A stretch of DNA of 64,000 bases from CBDIHH01 sp965279095 (GTDB taxonomy: Bacteria; Pseudomonadota; Alphaproteobacteria; Caulobacterales; Caulobacteraceae): positions 806,001 through 870,000 of the forward strand of contig CBDIHH010000007.1 of the NCBI GenBank assembly GCA_965279095.1. Reading direction: 5' to 3'. Positions 16,728 through 25,427 of the stretch are shown in pieces. Under the pieces are notes generated by a model that did no database searches, had not been told where the DNA came from, and was given only the letters and a program-made list of their open reading frames with translations. Every line of letters starts with the position of its first letter. The stretch's first letter is position 1. The position numbers and the translations under genes were made by a program.

Positions 16728-18770
16728 ATGAACAGACTGTGGTTTTGCGCCGCCGCGGCGGTCGCCCTCGCCGGCCTGGGCGCCCCCGCCCTGGGCCAGG
16801 AGTCTCCCCGACTGGAGGCCCAGCGCATGGGCGCATGGGGTTTCGACCTCGCCGGGCGGGACCCGGCGGCCAAGGCCGGTGACGACTTCTATCGTTTCGC
16901 CAACGGCGCCTGGGACGCCAAGACCTCCATCCCCGCGGACCGCGCCCGCTTCGGCGCCTTCGACGCCCTGGTGGACCTGTCGGACAGCCGCGGCGACGCG
17001 GTGATCCGCGCGGCGGCCGCAGACCGGGGGACCACCGGCGAGAAGGCCCAGATCGGCGCCTTCTACCGCAGCTTCATGGACGAGGCGAAGGTCGAGGCGC
17101 TGGACGCCCAGCCTCTGCAACCGTCCCTGGCCGAGATCCGCGCCGCGACCAGCCGCGACGCCCTGGCGGCTCTGATGGGGCGGTCCAACGCCACCTTTCA
17201 CGGGTCGTTCTTCGACGCGTCGATCTACGACGACGCCAAGGACACCCGGCGCTACGCCGTCATCCTCAGCCAGGGCGGCCTGGGCCTGCCTGATCGCGAC
17301 TATTATCTGACGGCCCAGTTCGCCGAGAAGAAGGTCAAGTACCGAGACTATGTTGCGGCCATGCTGCGCAACATCGGCTGGCCCGACGCCGAGGCCAAGG
17401 CGCAGCAGATCGTTGATCTGGAAACGAAAATCGCCACGGTGAGCTGGACGCGGGCCGAACGCCGCGAGGACGTCAAGGTCTACAATCCCGCCACCCTGGA
17501 TCAGCTGATCGCCGCATCCCCCGGCTTCCCGTGGAAGCCCTATCTGGCGGCCCTGGGCTTGGGGGACGTACGCCGCTTCATCGTCGCGGAGAACACCGCC
17601 GTGCCGAAGATCGCACAGATCTTCGCCGAGACCCCCGTGGACGTGCTGCAGGCCTGGCAGGCCTTCACCACCGCCGACAGCGCCGCCCCCTATCTGTCGA
17701 AGCGCTTCGTCGACGCCCGCTTCGATTTCCGCTCGCGCACCCTGCAGGGGCAGCCCGAGCAGCGCCCCCGCTGGAAGCGCGGGGTCGCCACCCTCAACAG
17801 CCTGATCGGCGAGGCGGTGGGGCGGCTCTATGTGGACGCCTATTTCCCGCCGGCCTCCAAGGCCAAGATGCAGGCCCTGGTCGGCGACCTGAAGACGGCC
17901 ATGGGCGGCCGGATCGACCGCCTGGCCTGGATGAGCCCGCAGACCAAACAGAAGGCCCACGAGAAGCTGGCCAAGTTCGCGGTCAAGATCGCCTATCCCG
18001 ACCAGTGGCGCGACTATTCCGCCCTGGTGCTGAAGGACGACGACCTGTTCGGCAATGTCGAGCGCGCCGCGGCCTTCGACTGGTCCTATCGCGTGCGGCG
18101 CCTGCAGGCCCCCGTGGACCGCAAGGAATGGGAGATGACCCCGCAGACGGTCAACGCCTACTACTCCTCGACCAAGAACGAGATCGTCTTCCCCGCCGCC
18201 ATCCTGCAGCCGCCCTTCTTTGATCCGCAGGCGGACGATGCCGTCAACTACGGCGCCATCGGCGGCGTGATCGGTCATGAGATCACCCATGGCTTCGACG
18301 ACCAGGGCCGGCAGTCGAACGGGGACGGCATGCTGCAGGACTGGTGGACCAAGGCCGACGCCGAGCGTTTCGTCGCCCAGACCCGGCGGCTGGGCGCCCA
18401 GTACGGGCTGTTCGAGCCGCTCACCGGCGCCAAGGTCAACGGCGACCTGACCATGGGCGAGAACATCGCCGACCTCGGCGGCCTGCTGCTGGCCCTGGAC
18501 GCCTACCACACCTCGCTGGGAGGCAAGCCCGCCCCGGTCATCGACGGCCTGACGGGCGACCAGCGGGTTTTCCTCGGCTGGGCGCAGGTGTGGCGCACCA
18601 AGCAACGCGACGACGCCCTGCGCCAGCAGATCGCATCGGACCCCCACTCGCCGCCGCTCTACCGGGTCAACGGCGTCGTGCGCAACGTCGACGCCTGGTA
18701 CGAGGCCTTTGGCGTCAAGCCTGGCGACACGCTCTATGTGGCGCCGGAAGACCGCGTGCGGATCTGGTAG
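16728..18770 (+). CDS. M13 family metallopeptidase (PepO/neprilysin-like)
   Basis: 680 residues, full length for the family. Signal peptide (MNRLWFCAAAAVALAGLGAP), then the N-terminal helical domain starting with DDFYRFANGAWDAK, and the C-terminal catalytic domain. The zinc site HEITH is at 517-521 and the third ligand Glu578 is in GENIADLGG. The substrate-binding NAYYSSTKNEIVFPA strand is also present. These enzymes cleave small peptides, here in the periplasm or outside the cell. The ATG at 16728 is preceded by GAAGGACGCCC. Confidence 0.95.
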   Translation: MNRLWFCAAAAVALAGLGAPALGQESPRLEAQRMGAWGFDLAGRDPAAKAGDDFYRFANGAWDAKTSIPADRARFGAFDALVDLSDSRGDAVIRAAAADRGTTGEKAQIGAFYRSFMDEAKVEALDAQPLQPSLAEIRAATSRDALAALMGRSNATFHGSFFDASIYDDAKDTRRYAVILSQGGLGLPDRDYYLTAQFAEKKVKYRDYVAAMLRNIGWPDAEAKAQQIVDLETKIATVSWTRAERREDVKVYNPATLDQLIAASPGFPWKPYLAALGLGDVRRFIVAENTAVPKIAQIFAETPVDVLQAWQAFTTADSAAPYLSKRFVDARFDFRSRTLQGQPEQRPRWKRGVATLNSLIGEAVGRLYVDAYFPPASKAKMQALVGDLKTAMGGRIDRLAWMSPQTKQKAHEKLAKFAVKIAYPDQWRDYSALVLKDDDLFGNVERAAAFDWSYRVRRLQAPVDRKEWEMTPQTVNAYYSSTKNEIVFPAAILQPPFFDPQADDAVNYGAIGGVIGHEITHGFDDQGRQSNGDGMLQDWWTKADAERFVAQTRRLGAQYGLFEPLTGAKVNGDLTMGENIADLGGLLLALDAYHTSLGGKPAPVIDGLTGDQRVFLGWAQVWRTKQRDDALRQQIASDPHSPPLYRVNGVVRNVDAWYEAFGVKPGDTLYVAPEDRVRIW

Positions 18771-18790
18771 CCCTCATCGGGCGCCTGCCC

Positions 18791-18817
18791 CGTCATCGTC
18801 CGGCTTGACCGGACGAT
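18791..18817. repeat. Short palindromic repeat, family C, copy 1
   Basis: CGTCATCGTCCGG, then CTTGA, then CCGGACGATG form a hairpin. The same sequence recurs at 22937-22963. This is a widespread intergenic palindrome in alphaproteobacterial genomes, here just after the M13 peptidase gene. Confidence 0.8.
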
Positions 18818-18902
18818 GGCCGATTTGAGGGGGTGGGAAAAACTGACGCAATGGTCAATTAAAACGCGGAAACCCGCCGCGGTGATGGGCGCGGCGGGCT
18901 CC

Positions 18903-19004
18903 AGGCGCTTTGCAAGCGCCTAATTTTAGAGGGCGTTTCCTCCCCGAAACGCCTGCGGGCTGGGCTCTGACGTCCCTTGTCACCCGCAGGCTGACAAGAC
19001 GTCA
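18903..19004. other. Cluster of three hairpins in a 348-base convergent intergenic region
   Basis: The region 18771-19118 between the M13 peptidase and hisG 3' ends has no gene. It holds in order: AGGCGCTT/AAGCGCCT (18903-18921) followed by AATTTTA, a plausible terminator for the M13 gene; GGCGTTTC/GAAACGCC (18932-18953); and TGACGTCCCTTGTCA / TGACAAGACGTCA (18968-19004). The last has a competing pairing CCTGCGGG (18952-18959) with CCCGCAGG (18983-18990). A further CCCGCCGCG/CGCGGCGGG hairpin precedes them. Roles as bidirectional terminators or as a small RNA are inferences. Confidence 0.6.
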
Positions 19005-19118
19005 ATTCGGGCGTCGTGTCAAACCCCCCAATTGGCGAAGGGGTCAATTCCGCCTCAGCCCCGCCCATTTTTTGTGCGCGACCGTCAGAATTCGGCCTTG
19101 GACGCTAAGGTGTTGTTT

Positions 19119-20075
19119 TCACTTGCCCAGCGCGCGCTCAAGCCGGTCCACGGCGGGGCACTGGGCTTCGAAGACATAGTCGGGTCGGGCCGCTGACACC
19201 GGTCCCACGCCGGAAGCGGCCAGGGATGCGGCTGTGTCAAAAAGATCACGGGCCTGGAGCAAAAGACCGTTGGCCCGCCTCGACGCCCCCGAATCGAGGA
19301 CTGCGGCGGTGGCCGCCTCGGCCCGGCCGGTCATCTCGGCGGGCCAGACCAGGGTCACCAGGTCGCGCGCCCGGGCCCGCGCCTCCACCACCCGAAGGAG
19401 GCCGCGCAGCACCTCCAGCCGGCCCGCCGACCAGTCGGCCTTGAGCGAGGCGGCCAGTTGCGCCTGGCTGCGCAGGATGACCCCGTCGGACAGGATCTTC
19501 AGGTTGTTGGCCGCCAGGGTCGCCCCGGTGGTGGTGATGTCGACGATCAGCTCCGCCGCGCCCGCCGCGGGGGCCCCCTCGGTGGCGCCGCCGGACTCGA
19601 CGATGCGATAGTCGTGGACCCCGCAGGCGGCGAAATAGGCGCGGGTCTGGGCCGTGTATTTGGTGGCCACCCGCAGCCGCCCGCCGGTGCGCGCCAGATA
19701 GGCGGCGGCCACTTCTTCCACATCGGCCATGGTGTCCACGTCGATCCAGCTGCGAGGGGCGGCCACCACCAGGTCGGCGCGGCCGAAGCCCAGGGCCCGC
19801 AGCAGCATCACCCGGCCATCGAGACCCTCGCCGCGCTCGCGCAGCAGGTCCTCGCCGGTGACGCCCACATGGACCTCGCCCTGGTCCACCGCCGCGGCGA
19901 TATCGCCCGCCGACAGCAGCTGCACATCCACGGCGGGCAGGCCGGCCAGGGTGGCGCGGTAGCCGCGGGCGCCGCCCGAGGCCTGGACCGGAAAGCCGCA
20001 GTCGGCCAGCCAGGCCTCGGCCTGCTCCTTCAGCCGCCCCTTAGAGGGCAGGGCCAGGGTCAACAGGGCGCTCAT
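19119..20075 (-). CDS. hisG: ATP phosphoribosyltransferase catalytic subunit HisG
   Basis: 318 residues. First enzyme of histidine synthesis, joining ATP and PRPP in the cytoplasm. N-terminus LTLALPSKGRLKEQAEAWL and the PRPP-binding loop ELIVDITTTGATL are typical. The catalytic part ends near 215. A further ~100 residues follow that I cannot match to the ACT-type regulatory domain of long HisG proteins, although the gene is coupled to hisZ, which normally accompanies short (about 210-230 residue) HisG. Overlaps hisZ by four bases, last gene of hisS-hisZ-hisG. Confidence 0.95.
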   Translation of the reverse strand: MSALLTLALPSKGRLKEQAEAWLADCGFPVQASGGARGYRATLAGLPAVDVQLLSAGDIAAAVDQGEVHVGVTGEDLLRERGEGLDGRVMLLRALGFGRADLVVAAPRSWIDVDTMADVEEVAAAYLARTGGRLRVATKYTAQTRAYFAACGVHDYRIVESGGATEGAPAAGAAELIVDITTTGATLAANNLKILSDGVILRSQAQLAASLKADWSAGRLEVLRGLLRVVEARARARDLVTLVWPAEMTGRAEAATAAVLDSGASRRANGLLLQARDLFDTAASLAASGVGPVSAARPDYVFEAQCPAVDRLERALGK

Positions 20076-21202
20076 GCCGCGGCCTCCCGATAGGCCCGCC
20101 AGGGCCGGACCATGCAGCCCACCGCCCCTGGTCCCGGATCACCGCCCAGGCGGCCGAGCAGGGCGTCGTAGCGCCCCCCGGCGGCGACGGGCGCGCCGGC
20201 GCCGAGGGCGGCGCTGCGCACCTCGAACAGGAAGCCGTCATAATAGCCGAACTCGCGCCCGAACCCGGCGGACAGGCGCATGGCGGCCTGGGGCGCGTGG
20301 ATCGCCTCCAGCCGGCGCGTCCAGGCCTGCAGGGCGTCGTCCATGGTCGCCCCGGCCTCGCGCGCGATGGCGGCGACGGCGTCGATGGTCCGCGCCGGGG
20401 CGTCGGACACCGCCAGGAACCGCGACAGCAGCCCGGCCTCGGCCGGGGTCAGACGCGGCCCGGCCCCGTCCTGGGCCCGCACGGCCAGGCGGTGCACGAT
20501 CTCGGCGGCGGAGCGGCCGCCCACCGGCCGTATCCCCGCCAGGGCCCACAGTTCTTCCAGCACCGCCGTCGCCTCGCCTTCGGGCAGGCCCGTGAGCAGG
20601 GCCGGCAGGCGGTCGCCGTCTCCAGGGGCGGGAGCGGGCGTCGCGGCGCGGTCGATCTCGGCCTGAAGCGCGCCCGGCCGCAGGAAGGCGCGCGCCAGCC
20701 GCGACGTGAGCGACGGGGCCAGGCCCAGGGCGCCCACGAAGGCGCCGTAGAGGCCGACGTCGCCGAGCTCCAGCGACAGGTCGTCCCGCCCGCCCGCCCG
20801 CGCCGCCTGCCAGGCGACATCGACGATGGCGGCGTCCAGGGTCGGGGCATCCCCGGCCTCATAGACCTCCAGCCCGATCTGCAGGAATTCCTCGGCCGCC
20901 GTCGATTGCGGCGGAGCCACGCGGAAGGCCTTGCCCTCGTAGACGTAGCGGCCGCTGCGAGCCCCTGAGGCGATGTGGGCGCGGGCCACGGGAATGGTGA
21001 AGTCCGGGCGCAGGCAGGCCTCCTCGACCCCGTCCGCCTGGGCGGTGAACAGGCGCGCGCGAACCGCCTCGCCGGCGAGGTCGAGCATCAGCGACAGGGG
21101 CTGCATCACCGGCACGTCCACCGGCGCCGCGCCCATGGCCAGGAAGGGCGCGCGGATTTGCGCCAAGGCCTGTGGCGGCGCCACGGGTTCCAGATTGGTC
21201 AT
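20072..21202 (-). CDS. hisZ: ATP phosphoribosyltransferase regulatory subunit HisZ
   Basis: 376 residues, a paralogue of the histidyl-tRNA synthetase catalytic core without tRNA-binding function. It shows the class II core with LRPDFTIPVARAHIA (motif 2 region) and a degraded histidine A motif near GREFGYYDGFLFEV. HisZ forms an octamer with HisG and confers histidine feedback inhibition. It overlaps hisS by four bases upstream and hisG by four bases downstream, so all three are translationally coupled. Confidence 0.94.
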   Translation of the reverse strand: MTNLEPVAPPQALAQIRAPFLAMGAAPVDVPVMQPLSLMLDLAGEAVRARLFTAQADGVEEACLRPDFTIPVARAHIASGARSGRYVYEGKAFRVAPPQSTAAEEFLQIGLEVYEAGDAPTLDAAIVDVAWQAARAGGRDDLSLELGDVGLYGAFVGALGLAPSLTSRLARAFLRPGALQAEIDRAATPAPAPGDGDRLPALLTGLPEGEATAVLEELWALAGIRPVGGRSAAEIVHRLAVRAQDGAGPRLTPAEAGLLSRFLAVSDAPARTIDAVAAIAREAGATMDDALQAWTRRLEAIHAPQAAMRLSAGFGREFGYYDGFLFEVRSAALGAGAPVAAGGRYDALLGRLGGDPGPGAVGCMVRPWRAYREAAA

Positions 21203-22674
21203 TGGCCCGCCTCGATGATGCCCCGTACGGTGGCGACCAGCGCCGCCCGCTCGACCGTCACCTGGCCGGGCCGCCCCTCGCGCCAGGCCGCATTGTCGCT
21301 CACCCCCGCCGACAGCTGCCGGCCGAGGTCCAGGTCCTTGACCGTCACCGTGCCATTGGCGCGCTCGTCCCCGCCCATGATGATGGCGGCGGGGGCGAGG
21401 CGGCGGTCGGCGTATTTCATCTGGGCGCGCATGCCCGAGGCGCCGAGATAGACCTCGGCGGCGATGCCGGCGGCGCGCAGCTCGGCGACCACGGCGAAAT
21501 AGTCGGCCATGCCGTCCTCGTCGAAGGCGATGACCACCACCGGGCCACGACCCTCGCCGAGGCGCGAGACGCCGGCGGCGCGCAGGGCCGCGGCCAGGCG
21601 CGACACCCCGAAGGAGAAGCCGGTGGCCGGCACGACCTGGCCGGTGAAGCGGGCGACGAGGTCGTCATAGCGGCCGCCCCCGCCCACCGAGCCGAACGAG
21701 ACCTTGCGGCCCTTGTCGTCGAGGGTGTCCATCAGCAGCTCGGCCTCGAACACGGGCCCCGTATAGTATTCAAGTCCGCGCACCACCGAGGGATCGAAGC
21801 GGGCCTGGTCCTCGGCGACGCCCAGGCCCTTGAGGGCCGCGTCGATCCGGGCCAGTTCCTCCAGCCCGGCGTCGCCCTCCTCGGATCCGCCGATGACGTC
21901 AGCCAGAGAGGCCAGGGTCCCGGCGCGGGTGGCGCCCCCGGCCTGGACGAAGGCCAGCACCGCCTCGGCGCCCCGGGCGCTGAGCCCCGCCCCCTTGGTG
22001 AAGGCCCCGGATTCGTCCTTGCGGCCCTCGCCGAGGAGCAGCCGCACGCCGTCGACGCCCAGCCGGTCGAGCTTGTCGACCGCCCGCAGGACGCCGAGCT
22101 TCTGGCCGTTATCCTGGACCCCGGCGGCGGTGAGCAGGCCGTTGAGCAGCTTGCGGTTGTTGATCTTCAGGACATAGGCGCCGCGGGCCAGGCCGGCGGC
22201 CTCGAGACCCTCGGCGGCCATGGCGATGATCTCGGCGTCGGCCTCCGGGCGCGACGAGCCCACCGTGTCGGCGTCGCACTGGACGAACTCGCGGAACCGT
22301 CCCGGCCCCGGCTTCTCATTGCGCCACACCGTACCCACGGCGTAGCGGCGGAAGGGCTTGGGGAGGGTTTCCCAGTTCTGCGCGGCGAAGCGGGCCAGGG
22401 GGGCGGTGAGGTCGTAGCGCAACGCCACCCACTGCTCGTCGTCGTCCTGCAGGGCGAACACCCCCTCGTTTGGGCGGTCGGCGTCGGGCAGGAACTTGCC
22501 CAGGGCGTCGGCGTATTCGAAGGCCCCGGTGTCCAGGGCCTCGAAGCCGTAGCGCTCATAGACCGCGGAGACGGCCTCGACGATCTGGCGCTCGGCGCGC
22601 AGGTCGCGAGCGCGCTTGTCGGCGAACCCCCGCGGCGCGCGGGCTTCGGGACGGTTGGCGGCGGGATCGCTCAT
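21199..22674 (-). CDS. hisS: Histidyl-tRNA synthetase
   Basis: 491 residues. Class II aminoacyl-tRNA synthetase: motif 2 with TVWRNEKPGPGRFREFVQCD, the histidine-binding motif GLEYYTGPVFEAE, motif 3 near FSFGVSRLAAAL, and a C-terminal anticodon-binding domain (VVVIAFDEDGM onwards). It charges tRNA-His with histidine, linking the operon to both translation and histidine supply. The ATG at 22674 is first in the hisS-hisZ-hisG operon; its promoter must lie in the 22675-23011 gap. Confidence 0.97.
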   Translation of the reverse strand: MSDPAANRPEARAPRGFADKRARDLRAERQIVEAVSAVYERYGFEALDTGAFEYADALGKFLPDADRPNEGVFALQDDDEQWVALRYDLTAPLARFAAQNWETLPKPFRRYAVGTVWRNEKPGPGRFREFVQCDADTVGSSRPEADAEIIAMAAEGLEAAGLARGAYVLKINNRKLLNGLLTAAGVQDNGQKLGVLRAVDKLDRLGVDGVRLLLGEGRKDESGAFTKGAGLSARGAEAVLAFVQAGGATRAGTLASLADVIGGSEEGDAGLEELARIDAALKGLGVAEDQARFDPSVVRGLEYYTGPVFEAELLMDTLDDKGRKVSFGSVGGGGRYDDLVARFTGQVVPATGFSFGVSRLAAALRAAGVSRLGEGRGPVVVIAFDEDGMADYFAVVAELRAAGIAAEVYLGASGMRAQMKYADRRLAPAAIIMGGDERANGTVTVKDLDLGRQLSAGVSDNAAWREGRPGQVTVERAALVATVRGIIEAGQ

Positions 22675-23011
22675 GGCCTGCGCTTAGCGGCTGCGGCGAC
22701 GGTTTGGAAGCTCTGCATGGCGGGGTCCGGCGTCGAGGAGGGCGGGGAAATCGACGGACGAAGCCTGCGCGGCCCCGTCCGGCGGGGCGCGAGCGGGGCG
22801 GTCGGGCCTAGGCCACGCCGTCCCGGCCCGACCCCGGGAGGGTCGAGGGGCGATGGTGGCAGGGCTGGCCGGTGCTGATCACGGCGCGGCTATAGCCGAA
22901 CCGGGCCGTCAAGACCAGGGGTCGGCCCTCCGCCGCCGTCATCGTCCGGCTTGACCGGACGACCCAGCCGCGCCGACCTCGACGCTCTGCCAGCCGGTTC
23001 CGCCGGCGGGT
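22675..23011. other. Intergenic region upstream of hisS
   Basis: 337 bases without a gene, between the hisS start and the pgi stop (both minus strand). It must contain the hisSZG promoter. I see no histidine leader peptide or attenuator and no T-box. A family C palindrome lies at 22937-22963 near the pgi end and may act as the pgi transcript end. Confidence 0.5.
22937..22963. repeat. Short palindromic repeat, family C, copy 2
   Basis: Same CGTCATCGTCCGG / CCGGACGA hairpin as at 18791-18817, located shortly after the pgi stop. Two copies 4 kb apart, both directly downstream of a gene, fit a transcript-end or REP-like role. Confidence 0.8.
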
Positions 23012-24622
23012 CTACCCCTTCAGCCGCGCGATCAGGGCCGTGGTCGAGGGGTCGTGCGCCGCCGCCGCCCCGCCCTCCAGCTCCGGCAGGATGCGGTTGG
23101 CCATGGCCTTCCCCAGCTCCACCCCCCACTGGTCGAAGCTGTTGATGCCCCACAGGACGCCTTCGACGAATACTTTGTGCTCGTAGAGGGCGATCAGGGC
23201 GCCCAGGCGCTCGGGGGTCAGCCGGTCCATGACGATCATGGTGCTGGGCCGGTCGCCGGGGAAGGCGCGCTGCGGCGCCAGGATGTCGGCCGCCTCGCCG
23301 GCCACGCCCTTGGCCTGAAGCTCCGCGCGCACATCCGCTTCAGAGCGCCCCACCATCAGCGCCTCGGCCTGCGCCAGGACATTGGCCAGCAGCTTTTCAT
23401 GCAGCCCCGGGGGGCCCTCGTCGCTGTGGGCCATGGCGATGAACTCCACGGGGATGACGTCGGTCCCCTGGTGCAGCATCTGGAAGAAGGCGTGCTGGCC
23501 GTTGGTGCCCGGTTCGCCGAACACCACAGGGGCGGTGGCGCGGGCCACCGGCCGTCCATCCGGGCCCACCCGCTTGCCGTTGGACTCCATCTCCAGCTGC
23601 TGCAGGAAGGCCGGCAGGTAGCGCAGCCGTTGGGCGTAGGGGATCACCGCGCGGGCGCCGCGGTGAAGGATGTTGCGGTTGTAGACCTGGGCCAGGGCCA
23701 TCAGCACCGGGCCGTTGCGGTCCAGGGGCGCGGCCACGAAATGGGCGTCCATCTCGGCGCCCCCCGCCAGGAAGCGCTCGAAACATTCCCAGCCCAGGCC
23801 GATGACGCAGGACAGCCCCACCGACGACCACACCGAATAGCGGCCGCCCACCCAGTCGCGGAAGCCGAACACCCGATCCGCCTCAACGCCGAAAGCGGCC
23901 GCCTCGGCCGGGGCCGCCGACACCGCCACCAGATGAGCGTCGGCGCCGGCCCCCAGGGCCCCGCGCAACCAGGCGCGGGCCGCCTCGGCGTTGGCCATGG
24001 TCTCCTGGGTGGTGAAGGTCTTGGACACCACCACCACCAGGGTCCGCGCCGGGTCCAGGCCGCTGAGGGCGGCGGCGATGTCGGCGCCGTCGACATTGGC
24101 CACGAAGCGCAGGTCGATGGCCGGGGCCAGGGGCTTGAGGGCCTCCCAGACCATGCGGGGGCCGAGGTCCGAACCGCCGATGCCGATGTGCACCACGGTG
24201 TTGAAGGTCTGGCCCGTGGCCCCGGCGATGTCGCCGGCGCGCACCGCCTCGGCGAAGGTGCGCATGGCGGCGCGCACCGCCTCGACGTCGCTGGAGACCG
24301 GCTCGCCGAGGGCCCGGAAAGCGGCCCCCACCGGCGCGCGCAGGGCCATGTGCAGGGCCGGCCGGCCCTCGGAGGCGTTGACGGCGGCCCCGGAGAACAG
24401 GCGCTGGCGGGCGTGCTCGATGTCGGCGGCCTCGGCAAGGCCCAAGGCGGCCTCGAGCCCGGCGGCCGACCACGGCTGCTTGGACAGGTCCAGCTTCAGG
24501 CCGCCGGCGTCGAGGCTCAGGCGCGTGAGCCGGTCAGGCTCGGCGGCGAACAGGGCGGTGATCGGCGGAAGGTCCGCAGCGGTCGTCTCCAGCCTTTGCC
24601 AGGCGTCGTCGAGATCAGGCAT
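23012..24622 (-). CDS. pgi: Glucose-6-phosphate isomerase
   Basis: 536 residues from the ATG at 24622, which has GGAG eight bases upstream; a longer open frame upstream is not family-like. It interconverts glucose 6-phosphate and fructose 6-phosphate in the cytoplasm. Motifs: GIGGSDLGPRMVWEAL (phosphate binding), VVSKTFTTQETMANA, GGRYSVWSSVGLSC (catalytic Arg region) and the C-terminal NSFDQWGVELGKAMA signature with the catalytic Lys. Stands alone. Confidence 0.97.
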   Translation of the reverse strand: MPDLDDAWQRLETTAADLPPITALFAAEPDRLTRLSLDAGGLKLDLSKQPWSAAGLEAALGLAEAADIEHARQRLFSGAAVNASEGRPALHMALRAPVGAAFRALGEPVSSDVEAVRAAMRTFAEAVRAGDIAGATGQTFNTVVHIGIGGSDLGPRMVWEALKPLAPAIDLRFVANVDGADIAAALSGLDPARTLVVVVSKTFTTQETMANAEAARAWLRGALGAGADAHLVAVSAAPAEAAAFGVEADRVFGFRDWVGGRYSVWSSVGLSCVIGLGWECFERFLAGGAEMDAHFVAAPLDRNGPVLMALAQVYNRNILHRGARAVIPYAQRLRYLPAFLQQLEMESNGKRVGPDGRPVARATAPVVFGEPGTNGQHAFFQMLHQGTDVIPVEFIAMAHSDEGPPGLHEKLLANVLAQAEALMVGRSEADVRAELQAKGVAGEAADILAPQRAFPGDRPSTMIVMDRLTPERLGALIALYEHKVFVEGVLWGINSFDQWGVELGKAMANRILPELEGGAAAAHDPSTTALIARLKG

Positions 24623-24725
24623 CGGGGCTCCATCGGGCGATGTCGGTAGCGGCTCGTTTACCATGCGCAGCCATGATGGCGCCGCCAAGTGAATGCCATG
24701 CCATAGCCGGCAAAAGGTGAAGACC

Positions 24726-25184
24726 ATGTCCTGCGATATCGCCGCCGCCGCCTTCCTGTTCCTCGCCTCCGCCGGCCCCGCCCCCGCGTCCATACCGACG
24801 CCGGCGACGGTCTCGGTGGCGCGCGAGCCCCTCTACGCCGACATCGTCGGCCGGGCCTCGCGGCTGAAGGCCCAGGTCGAGGGGTTCGCCAAGGCCGGGT
24901 CCGGGCCGCAGGCCGTCGCCCTGCCCCAGTTCGACGCCTTCGCCGCGGCCATCGCCGAACTGGCCGCCCTGGACCTGAAGGGCCACGAGGACCTCAAGGC
25001 GCGCGGAACCGACGGCGACCTGAAATGCATTCTCAAGGGCATCTCCATGGACCTGCCCAAGCGGCTGGACGAGGTGCGCGCCGCCGCCACCTGGAAGGAC
25101 CAGTCGGCCGCCCTGAAGGAGATGGCCTATCTGCTCAACGACAATGTCGAGGTCATCACCGCCCCGCCGGCGCCGCCGGTCTAG
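24726..25184 (+). CDS. Small secreted protein of unknown function
   Basis: 152 residues from the ATG at 24726, preceded by AAGGTGAAG. The first ~25 residues (MSCDIAAAAFLFLASAGPAPA) look like a signal peptide, so the product is probably periplasmic. The rest is mostly helical, with one cysteine in GDLKCILKG and a Pro-rich end. I do not recognise a domain. It is divergent from pgi with about 100 bases between the starts, and followed by a palindromic repeat. Confidence 0.6.
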   Translation: MSCDIAAAAFLFLASAGPAPASIPTPATVSVAREPLYADIVGRASRLKAQVEGFAKAGSGPQAVALPQFDAFAAAIAELAALDLKGHEDLKARGTDGDLKCILKGISMDLPKRLDEVRAAATWKDQSAALKEMAYLLNDNVEVITAPPAPPV

Positions 25185-25223
25185 GACCAGGTTGCCTTCA
25201 GTCGTAACCAAACCCACCCAATT

Positions 25224-25317
25224 CCCGATCACCCCGCGAAGGCCGGGGCCCAGATCATAGGGCTCGACGCTCGCACTTTACGATCTGGATCCCGGCATTC
25301 GCCGGGAAGATCGGGGT
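25224..25317. repeat. Palindromic repeat, family B, copy 1
   Basis: Arms at 25224-25260 and 25281-25317. Each arm has its own small hairpin (CCCCGCGAAGGCCGGGG and CCCGGCATTCGCCGGG), and the arms also pair with each other around CAGATC/GATCTG. The element recurs at 57270-57354 with near-identical sequence. Such elements are typical intergenic repeats of Caulobacterales. Confidence 0.85.
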
Positions 25318-25372
25318 GGAGCTGAACGAGCTTGCCTGAAGCAGGCCCGGTCTAGGACCAGGCCCGGACAAG

Positions 25373-25402
25373 AAAAAAGGCCCGGCGATCGCTCGCCGGG
25401 CC
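25373..25402 (-). terminator. Rho-independent terminator of the BI-1 family gene
   Basis: Perfect 10-base stem GGCCCGGCGA (25379-25388) with TCGCCGGGCC (25393-25402) and a 4-base loop. Read on the minus strand it is followed by TTTTTTCTTG, 25 bases after the BI-1 family stop. On the plus strand only TTT follows, so it acts mainly leftward. Confidence 0.9.
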
Positions 25403-25427
25403 TTTGCCTTGTCTGCCGGGGCGGCGC

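Noticed and set aside
16043..16873. N-terminal extension of the Kef antiporter
   Set aside because: It would run antisense through the PCuAC gene; the GTG at 16042 has AAGGAG and gives the family N-terminus.
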